Origin: Bacteroidales bacterium
GTDB lineage: Bacteria > Bacteroidota > Bacteroidia > Bacteroidales > UBA10428
DNA length: 34,352 bases
Assembly (NCBI GenBank): GCA_016935615.1
Contig: JAFGQO010000127.1
Coordinates: forward strand, 1-34,352
Direction of reading: 5' to 3'
Notes under the pieces: generated by a model
Told to the model about the DNA's origin: nothing
The model's input: only the letters and a program-made list of their open reading frames with translations
Databases searched by the model: none
Part shown: piece after piece, positions 1 to 7,256 of the stretch
How positions within the stretch are numbered: the stretch's first letter is position 1
Layout: each line of letters opens with the position of its first letter
Made by a program: the position numbers and the translations under genes

Positions 1-56
1 CATATATCTCATAATTTTAATACTATCAGTAATACGGATTTAATCTATACAAATCT

Positions 57-551
57 TTACTTCCTTCTCTTTAAGGTGACAAATGAATAATCAACACCGG
101 CCTGTTTGTCATCAACAATATCTTTTCTTTCAATAACATACCAGTTTGACTCGTCATAAACCGGGAAAAACGCATCCGCATTATATCCTCTGTGCACCCT
201 AGTCAGATACATTCTGTGTGTAAAAGGCAAAAACTGCTCATAGACAGTCGCTCCTCCAAGAATAAAGACCTCACTTTCCGATTTTACCAATTCCAATGCC
301 TCATCCACAGAATGTACAATCCCGACATTCGGAAAATATAAGCTCGTATCTCTGGTAAGCACTATATTGCGCCGATTTGACAAAGGCTTATTGTTGATGG
401 AATGAAAGGTTTTCCTGCCCATAATGACCATATGCCCGGAAGTGATTCTCTTGAATCTTTTCATATCCCCGGGAATGTGCCACAACAACTGATTGCCTTT
501 CCCCAGTTCATTATTCTTTCCTATGGCTGCTATGATAGAAATGTTTTTCAT
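57..551 (-). CDS. folA: Dihydrofolate reductase
   Basis: Reduces dihydrofolate to tetrahydrofolate with NADPH in the cytoplasm, regenerating the cofactor that thymidylate synthase oxidises. The 164-residue protein has the usual DHFR length. The N-terminus carries the IIAAIGKNNELGKGNQLLWH substrate/NADPH loop, the catalytic acidic residue in WHIPGDMKRFK (D29) and the VIMGRKTF NADPH-binding motif near residue 42. FILGGATVYEQF near residue 96 is the second conserved glycine motif. The ATG start lies 3 nt after the thyA stop codon, so the two genes are read as one transcript in the order thyA-folA. Nothing looks broken. Confidence is high from family motifs alone. Confidence 0.97.
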   Translation of the reverse strand: MKNISIIAAIGKNNELGKGNQLLWHIPGDMKRFKRITSGHMVIMGRKTFHSINNKPLSNRRNIVLTRDTSLYFPNVGIVHSVDEALELVKSESEVFILGGATVYEQFLPFTHRMYLTRVHRGYNADAFFPVYDESNWYVIERKDIVDDKQAGVDYSFVTLKRRK

Positions 552-554
552 AGA

Positions 555-1349
555 TCAGACAGATATTATACCCTTTAAATGGGGATGGGGATCATAATTT
601 TCAAGCGTAAAATCTTCGTATCTGAAATCGGTAATGTTTTTAATTTCTTTATTCAATCGCATATCCGGGAGTTTTTTTGGCTCCCTTGATATCTGAATTT
701 TTACCTGTTCAAGATGATTCAGATAAATATGGGCATCTCCGAGGGTATGAATAAATTCATAGGGTTTTAATCCCGTTACCTGGGCGATCATCATTAAAAG
801 CAAGGAATAGGATGCGATATTAAAAGGCACGCCCAGAAAAATATCCGCACTGCGTTGATACAACTGGCATGATAACCGATCATTGGAAACATAAAACTGA
901 AACATAACATGACAGGGAGGCAAAGCCATTTTTCCAAGATCTCCGACATTCCATGCACTTACAATATGCCTGCGGGAAGTCGGATCCTTCTTTATGGATT
1001 CGATAACACTACCGATCTGATCAACAGTATCTCCTTCGTTAGCTGTCCAGGAACGCCATTGATGGCCATAAACAGGCCCAAGTTCTCCTTTCTCGTCAGC
1101 CCATTCATTCCAGATCCTCACTCCTTTTTCCTGGAGGTAATGAACGTTGGTATCTCCACTCAGAAACCAAAGCAACTCATGAATAATGGATTTCAGATGC
1201 AATTTTTTTGTGGTTAGGAGCGGAAATCCTTCCTGAAGATTAAATCTCATCTGGTATCCAAAGACTCCGATTGTCCCGGTCCCTGTTCTGTCTTGTCTTT
1301 TTTCACCTTCGGCGAGTACATGTTTTAAAAGATTCAGATATTGCTTCAT
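555..1349 (-). CDS. thyA: Thymidylate synthase
   Basis: Converts dUMP to dTMP using methylene-tetrahydrofolate and releases dihydrofolate for the adjacent FolA. The open frame runs upstream to 1412, but the internal ATG at 1349 is chosen. From it the protein is 264 residues, the same as E. coli ThyA, and the nucleophile in LPPCHVMF falls at Cys146, the E. coli number. Other family marks are the [11 protein letters not shown] phosphate loop near residue 21, [11 protein letters not shown] near residue 124 and [18 protein letters not shown]. The longer N-terminus overlaps a plausible promoter and lacks family similarity. It is the first gene of a thyA-folA operon. Confidence 0.97.
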   Translation of the reverse strand: MKQYLNLLKHVLAEGEKRQDRTGTGTIGVFGYQMRFNLQEGFPLLTTKKLHLKSIIHELLWFLSGDTNVHYLQEKGVRIWNEWADEKGELGPVYGHQWRSWTANEGDTVDQIGSVIESIKKDPTSRRHIVSAWNVGDLGKMALPPCHVMFQFYVSNDRLSCQLYQRSADIFLGVPFNIASYSLLLMMIAQVTGLKPYEFIHTLGDAHIYLNHLEQVKIQISREPKKLPDMRLNKEIKNITDFRYEDFTLENYDPHPHLKGIISV

Positions 1350-1369
1350 AGAATTGTTCTTCCTCACTG

Positions 1370-1377
1370 CAAAAATA
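1370..1377 (-). promoter_or_regulatory. Candidate -7 element of thyA-folA promoter
   Basis: On the minus strand the bases read TATTTTTG, an exact match to the Bacteroidota -7 consensus TAnnTTTG, about 20 nt upstream of the chosen thyA ATG. No TTTG sits at the expected 19-21 nt further upstream, so the match is only half a promoter. If used, it would give a very short leader and would exclude the longer thyA start. Confidence 0.35.
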
Positions 1378-1547
1378 GAATTCTGAAATATTGTATCTAT
1401 ATATTTTAACAAAGATTTAATAAAATGATTTGAACAATTTTTTATTTGTCATGAATTTTAATTTACAATATCCGCAGATTGTAATATTGTATCAATATTT
1501 TTAAGAACTGCCGGAAAGATTTATTTTTACAAAAATTAGATCCTGCA

Positions 1548-2654
1548 ATGAACACAACATTTCGCTATATCCTCATCGGATTGGGCATAATACTGGCCAT
1601 CCTTACAATCTGGTATTTTATTCATATTGTAGCCTATATACTCATATCAGCAGTTATCGCACTAATAGGAAGACCTGTTGTTGAGGCACTTGGTAAACTT
1701 AGAATTCACAAATTCCGGTTGCCCAAATGGTCAAGGGCACTTACTACCTTGCTTTTAATATGGATAGTCTTCTTTGCTTTTTTCAGGATTGTAATCCCCC
1801 TGGTAATATATGAAGTTAATGATTTATCCACCATTGACACGCAAAAGGTGCTTATTTCACTGGAAGAGCCTATTGCCAAAATTGAAAGTATAATCGAAAA
1901 ATACCAGGTAGACGGACAGGAAAAATTTACCGTTCATGAATTCCTCTCACAAAAAGCTCTTGCAATATTCAATGTTTCATTTATTTCCGGTTTTTTCAGT
2001 TCTTTTGCCGGTATCCTGGGAAATATTTTCATTGCAATTTTTGCTATCTCTTTTATTTCATTCTTTTTCCTGAAAGATGAACGCCTGTTTGCCGAAGCCT
2101 TGCTTTCTCTGGTTCCCGATAAACATGTTGAGGCATTCAAACATGCCATGAACTCAACACGCCAACTGTTGATGCGCTATTTTATCGGGATTTTAGGTCA
2201 GATAACCGGGATATTTACTCTTGTTACAATTGGCCTGACCATAATAGGTCTTGATTTTGGCCTGAGTTTGCTGATCGGTCTTATCGCTGCCGTTCTGAAT
2301 GTTATCCCCTATATCGGACCTATAATCGGCAGCTCAATCGGTGTGTTGATTGGCATTGCCACTCACCTCGAGTTAAATTTCAATTCGGAGTTGTTACCTC
2401 TTATCGGACTTATGGTGTTGGTATTTGTTATTGTTCAGCTAACTGACAATCTTGTTTTTCAACCCCTTATATTTTCAAACAGCGTGAATGCACATCCGCT
2501 GGAAATTTTTCTTGTCATTTTGATCGCCGGATCGCTTGCGGGAATTGCAGGAATGATATTGGCAATTCCTACATATACTGTTATCCGTGTATTTGCGAAA
2601 GAATTCTTCAATAATTTCAAAGTTGTTAAAAAATTGACAAAAAATATTCGTTAG
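1548..2654 (+). CDS. AI-2E family (PerM/YdiK-type) membrane transporter
   Basis: A 368-residue polytopic inner-membrane protein of the AI-2E family transporter group (UPF0118/PerM). Members have been tied to autoinducer-2 export, Na+/H+ antiport and other small-molecule fluxes, so the substrate cannot be assigned. Two hydrophobic helices lie within residues 5-45, a third near 60-85, then a soluble region, then a run of helices from about 145 to the end. The family-typical segment near residues 235-270 has glycine/proline-rich helices (NVIPYIGPIIG). The C-terminus is short and basic. It diverges from thyA-folA across a 198-nt spacer and is followed 30 nt later by a PKD-domain secreted protein, with which it may be cotranscribed. 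Confidence 0.88.
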   Translation: MNTTFRYILIGLGIILAILTIWYFIHIVAYILISAVIALIGRPVVEALGKLRIHKFRLPKWSRALTTLLLIWIVFFAFFRIVIPLVIYEVNDLSTIDTQKVLISLEEPIAKIESIIEKYQVDGQEKFTVHEFLSQKALAIFNVSFISGFFSSFAGILGNIFIAIFAISFISFFFLKDERLFAEALLSLVPDKHVEAFKHAMNSTRQLLMRYFIGILGQITGIFTLVTIGLTIIGLDFGLSLLIGLIAAVLNVIPYIGPIIGSSIGVLIGIATHLELNFNSELLPLIGLMVLVFVIVQLTDNLVFQPLIFSNSVNAHPLEIFLVILIAGSLAGIAGMILAIPTYTVIRVFAKEFFNNFKVVKKLTKNIR

Positions 2655-2684
2655 TAAGTGAGCAAGAATCATAATTTTACATGA

Positions 2685-3584
2685 ATGATGGCTCCTATGA
2701 GACGATGGTGGATAGGATATATTTTACTTATCCAACTATTTTTGCTGGAATCGGTTCAGGCTCAGACTGATTTTACAGCCAGTGAAACAATGGGATGTAC
2801 TCCCTTTACTGTGAGTTTTGCCATTGATCTTTCTACTGTTGATACGGATACAATTTCAACTGTTGAATGGCATTTTGGTATCGGCCTGGCTATTACTGCC
2901 AATGCTACTGATACGGTAGAATTTGAATATACTACAGAAGGGAATTATACAGTTACTTTGGTGATCAATGATTTTCGCTCGGATGCCATTATCAAAACAG
3001 ATTACATTACTGTGCACCGAACAATCAACTCAGCTTTTCGGGTTGAAGAATATGCCCCCAACCATAATTTCAGGTTTATTCCTCTGGATCCGATAACAGA
3101 CACATTTGCCACTTACTTTTACAACTGGAGATACAACGAATTGACGGGTGACGACCTAAGAATAAATGATTATGTTGTAACTATTGATAATCAGTCTATT
3201 GCAATAGACAGCGTTACGCTTGATACGGGAATTTATGAAGTAACACTATGGATCGATGACGTATATGGCTGCTTTTCAAGATCCACTCAAATTATCGAGG
3301 TATATGACGCTGTAGTACTTCCGAATGTATTTGTCACCGGTCTCGGAGAGTATTATACCATCGATCCGCAAAATCTTAACATTGTTTTGCGCTTCCAGGT
3401 ATTTAACAGGTACGGACTACTTGTATACGAGCAGGAAGCCCCTGTAATATATTGGGACGGAAACACAAATTCAGGCAAGGAATTAATTATCGGTGTATAT
3501 TATTTTGTACTGGAAGCAATTCAAGGTGACTCAACAGATCGTTACAACCAAAATGGATTTATCCATCTCTACAGGGCTGACTAA
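2685..3584 (+). CDS. Secreted PKD-domain protein with T9SS type B (gliding-associated) C-terminal domain
   Basis: Predicted exported surface protein of 299 residues. An N-terminal signal peptide (basic MRRWW, hydrophobic IGYILLIQLFLL, cut after SVQA/Q) is followed by a PKD-like beta-sandwich near residues 30-110 (EWHFG ... GNYTVTLVINDF) and a second PKD-like segment near 120-205. The final 90 residues contain LPNVFV, FNRYGLLVYEQ, YWDGNTNSGK, GVYYFVLE and GFIHLYRAD, the order seen in the gliding-motility-associated C-terminal (type B) domain of T9SS cargo. It is probably carried across the outer membrane by PorSS/T9SS and shed or surface-held. The binding target is unknown. It follows the AI-2E permease by 30 nt. 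Confidence 0.82.
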   Translation: MMAPMRRWWIGYILLIQLFLLESVQAQTDFTASETMGCTPFTVSFAIDLSTVDTDTISTVEWHFGIGLAITANATDTVEFEYTTEGNYTVTLVINDFRSDAIIKTDYITVHRTINSAFRVEEYAPNHNFRFIPLDPITDTFATYFYNWRYNELTGDDLRINDYVVTIDNQSIAIDSVTLDTGIYEVTLWIDDVYGCFSRSTQIIEVYDAVVLPNVFVTGLGEYYTIDPQNLNIVLRFQVFNRYGLLVYEQEAPVIYWDGNTNSGKELIIGVYYFVLEAIQGDSTDRYNQNGFIHLYRAD

Positions 3585-4157
3585 ATCATTTCCAAATTAT
3601 TCTGAATTTATGATCACGTATTGGTACTGCTGAGATTTAACTTTGTGAATCAATTGCGGAATTTATACTGATCTTCACCAACATCCTATTATTGTTTATA
3701 AATAGCAAGTTACAAGTAAATGATGAAGGCAATATAAAAATTCGTATCACAAAAAACGCTTATTCCTCATGGAAAAAAATTTCATACAATTCACTATGAT
3801 TATGGAGTAATTCCTGAACATGGTTCATCATTCTTCCTGCTGAAGAGTGGAAAATAATTCTATATATCGGGAAAGAACTTCAGGAAGTTGATCAATGATT
3901 ATCATTTGAGAAATTAACAGAAGCTTAATTTAGCACGATTAATATTTTTATTTAAAACTCAAAATAGAAAATACACTATGCGGTAATAAACCAATCAAAG
4001 ATACTATTCATAACTTACATTTCAAATTTAGCGTATAATACTTACCTTTAAAAACAGAATTGCCCGAATGGAATATGTTTTGACCTAATTCTTGTATCTT
4101 TTAATTCATCATGCTGAGGTTTAATTGTTCTGCCTGAGTTTATAAAAGATTAACTTG
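3585..4157. other. Gene-poor spacer, with a possible decayed reading frame
   Basis: This A+T-rich spacer lies between the PKD protein and the radical SAM operon. No intact ORF of note, tRNA or repeat is visible. From about 3747 to 3845 one plus-strand frame reads without a stop as IHYDYGVIPEHGSSFF-like protein sequence before TAA, and continues in frame to a further stop near 3925. This could be the eroded remains of a small gene, but the family is not recognised. The operon promoter must lie here; no clean TAnnTTTG plus -33 TTTG pair was found. Confidence 0.3.
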
Positions 4158-5288
4158 ATGAGATACAATGAACATTTAATTCATAATTGTTATCATTTAC
4201 CCTGGGAAAGAAATGATAATCCTAACGGATGGATTGAACCTACCACATATTGTCAGCTGAAATGCCCTGGTTGTTATCGCGGAGTCGATCGATCAGATCA
4301 TATCCCAAAACATCGCAGCATTGTCGAGATGAAGAGTCATGTTGAATGGCTGATAAAAAACCGGAATATCCATACGTTGTCGATTGCAGGAGGTGACCCT
4401 CTTGTTTATCCGCACCTGGTTGAGTTGGTTAATTTCGCGAATCAAAAAGGACTTAGAACACTGATTTATACAAATGGCATTGATCTTGATGAGGATTATC
4501 TTATACGTCTTAAAACATCCGGAGCAACACAAATCATTATTCATGTTGACAAATTCCAGAACAGGAAAAACTGTACAACCGAAATTCAGGTCAATGAAGT
4601 AAGGTCTCAGTACTGCGAACTATTTCGGAAAATAGGAGGAATAAACCTGGGATTTATTCAACCTCTATGCAGAGAAAATCTATCAGACTTATCAATCAAT
4701 ATCCGATTTTTTATAAAGTATCGCGACATTGTCAATATTGTTGTTTATACCCTATATCGTGAAATTGGCTGGAATAAATCAGATCATCCGGAAATCCATG
4801 CAAACTTAAACATGAACGAAGTTATTGAAAAATTAATGGTTTCAGGTGTTTTTATGCCGGCAGCATATTTACCCGGTGTTGTGAAAAAGGATGAACCAGC
4901 CTGGTTGTTTTCCTATTCAATCGGATCAGGTTCAAAAATACATGGTTTTTTAGATAAAAAAGTTTGTACTCATTTGCATACGAGATATTTCAATCGTCAT
5001 AATCGTTATATGTTTATATCCCGCAGCAATCGGATTAAGTTATCAGGACTTATTCAATTAATCCGCTTCCGGTCAATCAGGAAAATATTATTAAAACTTA
5101 TTACCAGTGAAAATTTGTTTAAGAGTAAGTTATTCTTTCAAACAACACTTATAATCAGAGGTCCTGTGAAAGAAGCAGAGGGGTGGGATTTATGCCAGGG
5201 TTGTCCTGATGCCATTTTATACAATGGAAAACTTCAGCCTTCCTGTATATTGAACGTATTGTCTGTAGATCAAAAACAGCAATATTAA
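4158..5288 (+). CDS. Radical SAM enzyme with partial SPASM/twitch-like tail
   Basis: Radical SAM family protein of 376 residues. The [4Fe-4S]-binding CxxxCxxC motif is TYCQLKCPGCYRG (C32, C36, C39). It is followed by the glycine-rich SAM-binding strand LSIAGGDPLVYP near residue 75 and a TLIYTNGI strand. The last 40 residues hold a cysteine group, CQGCPDAILYNGKLQPSC, which could ligate an auxiliary cluster. The ATG at 4158 is used; the frame also opens one codon earlier with TTG. It leads a plus-strand operon: the BtaA-like gene starts 7 nt after its stop. The substrate is unknown. SPASM-type relatives modify peptides, sugars or lipids, and the neighbours here argue for a lipid or small-molecule product (inference). 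Confidence 0.85.
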   Translation: MRYNEHLIHNCYHLPWERNDNPNGWIEPTTYCQLKCPGCYRGVDRSDHIPKHRSIVEMKSHVEWLIKNRNIHTLSIAGGDPLVYPHLVELVNFANQKGLRTLIYTNGIDLDEDYLIRLKTSGATQIIIHVDKFQNRKNCTTEIQVNEVRSQYCELFRKIGGINLGFIQPLCRENLSDLSINIRFFIKYRDIVNIVVYTLYREIGWNKSDHPEIHANLNMNEVIEKLMVSGVFMPAAYLPGVVKKDEPAWLFSYSIGSGSKIHGFLDKKVCTHLHTRYFNRHNRYMFISRSNRIKLSGLIQLIRFRSIRKILLKLITSENLFKSKLFFQTTLIIRGPVKEAEGWDLCQGCPDAILYNGKLQPSCILNVLSVDQKQQY

Positions 5289-5295
5289 TATTTTT

Positions 5296-6381
5296 ATGTC
5301 CGTAAAAATCAAATACCCTATCCGATACAGTCAATGCTGGGAAGATATCGAATTGTTGCTCGAAGCACTGGATATCAAACTAAAGGACACAGTATTATCA
5401 ATTGCCTCCGGAGGATGCAATACCCTTTCTGTTTTATCCAGAACACATGCAAAAGTATTTGTGATCGATCAAAATCCATATCAACTTTATTTGTTCGAAT
5501 TAAAATATGTAGCCTTAGTACATCTCAGTGAGGCTGAAGCAAAGAATTTCTTTGGAATTGAACATTTTACAAGCCGAATGGACCTCTACAAAAGAATCAG
5601 AGATCATCTTGGCATGCAAACTCGTGAGTTCTGGAACAGTCACCCTCAATTGATCCAAAAAGGTATCATACATTCAGGAAAATTTGAACATTACCTTCGC
5701 CTGTTCCGCAGGATAGTCTTACCATTGGTGCATAGATCTGATACGATAAATTACCTTCTCAACATAACGGACAAAGTTGAACAGGTTAATTTCTATAAAA
5801 ACATCTGGAATAATATCAGATGGAGATTTTTATTCAAAGTTTTTTTTGGAAAAACAGTTATGCGCAAATATGGCCGAAGTAAAAAAATGTTCCGCTACAA
5901 CACAAGAGTCAATATCGGAACAATCTATTATTTAAGAACCGAAAAAGCCCTGATGAAAGGAAACCTTTCAAAAAACAGATACCTCGAATACATACTTACT
6001 GGCAAATACAAAAAGAATAAGCCGTATTACTTTGGCAGTAAAGCTCTTTCAGGCATACGAAAAGCCAATTTGCCTATGTTATCCTGCAAGAATCTGTATG
6101 AATTTCTTACTGAACAACCTGATAATTCGATTGATAAATTCAATCTTAGCGATGTCTTTGAGGCAATGTCACTTAGCATTTGTGAACTGGTTTTTAAGCA
6201 GATCCTGAGAGTAGGCCGTAAGAATGCCAGGATAATTTTCTGGAATAACCTTGTACACCGTGATGTGCCGCAAAAATTAAAACCATATTATAAGCCCGAA
6301 ACGGAATTAGCAGATAAACTTTCACAAAGAGACAATCTGTTTTTTTATGCCAACTTCAAAATATATACCCTTGTCAAATGA
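5296..6381 (+). CDS. DUF3419 / BtaA-like SAM 3-amino-3-carboxypropyl transferase
   Basis: A 361-residue protein of the DUF3419 (BtaA-like) family. Characterised BtaA moves the 3-amino-3-carboxypropyl group of SAM onto diacylglycerol, giving diacylglyceryl-homoserine, the precursor of betaine lipids. The diagnostic start RYSQCWEDIELLLEAL (residues 10-25), the SAM-binding fold strand LSIASGGCNTLSVL (34-47), the acidic VIDQNPYQ strand (56-63) and IIHSGKFEHYLRLFRRIVLP (about 124-143) are all present. No BtaB-like N-methyltransferase lies nearby, so a trimethylated betaine lipid is not indicated. The stop overlaps the next ATG by 4 nt (ATGA), a translational-coupling arrangement. The family call is firm; the acceptor lipid is inference. 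Confidence 0.85.
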   Translation: MSVKIKYPIRYSQCWEDIELLLEALDIKLKDTVLSIASGGCNTLSVLSRTHAKVFVIDQNPYQLYLFELKYVALVHLSEAEAKNFFGIEHFTSRMDLYKRIRDHLGMQTREFWNSHPQLIQKGIIHSGKFEHYLRLFRRIVLPLVHRSDTINYLLNITDKVEQVNFYKNIWNNIRWRFLFKVFFGKTVMRKYGRSKKMFRYNTRVNIGTIYYLRTEKALMKGNLSKNRYLEYILTGKYKKNKPYYFGSKALSGIRKANLPMLSCKNLYEFLTEQPDNSIDKFNLSDVFEAMSLSICELVFKQILRVGRKNARIIFWNNLVHRDVPQKLKPYYKPETELADKLSQRDNLFFYANFKIYTLVK

Positions 6382-7256
6382 ATATTTTCCTGAAATTATA
6401 CAACTACCAGAAAACAAAATTCCCAGTCATAATATTGTTTTTTACGACCCTTTCTTCAGTGGCCAGCTCAGCAGCAGTATTAAATTATCAGGTTAAAATA
6501 ACTCAGGTTATTCTGGCATTTTTTGCCATTATATTCTTACTGTTTCATATTAGAGTACTTGATGATTCAAGAGATTTTGAGAACGATGCCATTTGTACTC
6601 CGGATTCTCCATTGCATAACGGAACAATCTCACTCAGACAATTAATATTCCCTGATATACTTGGATTGGTCTTTGTTCTGTTAACTTCCTTATATTCCGG
6701 ATGTGCCGCTGTTATTCTCATGATAGCTGTTTTAACTTTCAGCTTTTTTACCTGGAAAGATTTTTTTATAAGGAAAAATCTGTTGAAGAATAAAATTGTG
6801 TATCACCTGATAAATTCACCACTGATGATAATGCTGCAATTGTACATTTTTACTCTTTACACAGGTGAGCTGTATTTAAACAAAACCATGTGGATATTGG
6901 TTCTTTTTGTTTACAATAATATCTTTATTCTTGAGCTGATTCGGAAAATTTCACCCGATCCGGAAGAAAAGAATTACGAGAATACCTATAGTGCAAGCAT
7001 GGGATTTAAAAAATCAGTACTCTTCAGTTACTTACTTGCTATATTAAGTTTTGTTATCTTTTTAATTCTTATTTACCGGATAACCGGAGAAATTATCTTA
7101 TACGCCCTATATGCTCTTCCCTTGCTTGTTTTACTTAGCTATGGCTATATTAAGTTCATAATTTCCAGGAGTTCGCGAACCGGAAAGATCTATCTGCTTG
7201 CCATCCTTCTTGAGTATATTTTCTTAAATGGATTAATTTGCATTGCAGCAATATGA
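6378..7256 (+). CDS. UbiA-family prenyltransferase
   Basis: A 292-residue integral membrane protein with about eight hydrophobic helices. The first aspartate-rich motif reads LDDSRDFENDAICTPDSPL (61-79) followed by HNGTIS, matching the UbiA NDxxDxxxD ... P.RPL..G.IS pattern. The second reads ELIRK (186-190) then EEKNYENTYSASMG (196-209), resembling the EIGRK ... DTYSALWG version found in some UbiA relatives. UbiA enzymes transfer a prenyl chain from its diphosphate to an aromatic or glycerol-type acceptor using Mg2+. The acceptor and chain length cannot be read from sequence. Four-nt overlaps join it to the BtaA-like gene before it and the PEP-dependent enzyme after it, implying a shared pathway. 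Confidence 0.78.
   Translation: MNIFLKLYNYQKTKFPVIILFFTTLSSVASSAAVLNYQVKITQVILAFFAIIFLLFHIRVLDDSRDFENDAICTPDSPLHNGTISLRQLIFPDILGLVFVLLTSLYSGCAAVILMIAVLTFSFFTWKDFFIRKNLLKNKIVYHLINSPLMIMLQLYIFTLYTGELYLNKTMWILVLFVYNNIFILELIRKISPDPEEKNYENTYSASMGFKKSVLFSYLLAILSFVIFLILIYRITGEIILYALYALPLLVLLSYGYIKFIISRSSRTGKIYLLAILLEYIFLNGLICIAAI

Noticed and set aside
1350-1412. Longer N-terminus for thyA
   Set aside because: The shorter start gives the standard 264 residues with the catalytic Cys at 146, and the extra sequence overlaps a TAnnTTTG element.
7238-7252. TTG start for the PEP-dependent enzyme
   Set aside because: The ATG at 7253 overlaps the UbiA stop as ATGA, the same arrangement as the neighbouring junctions.
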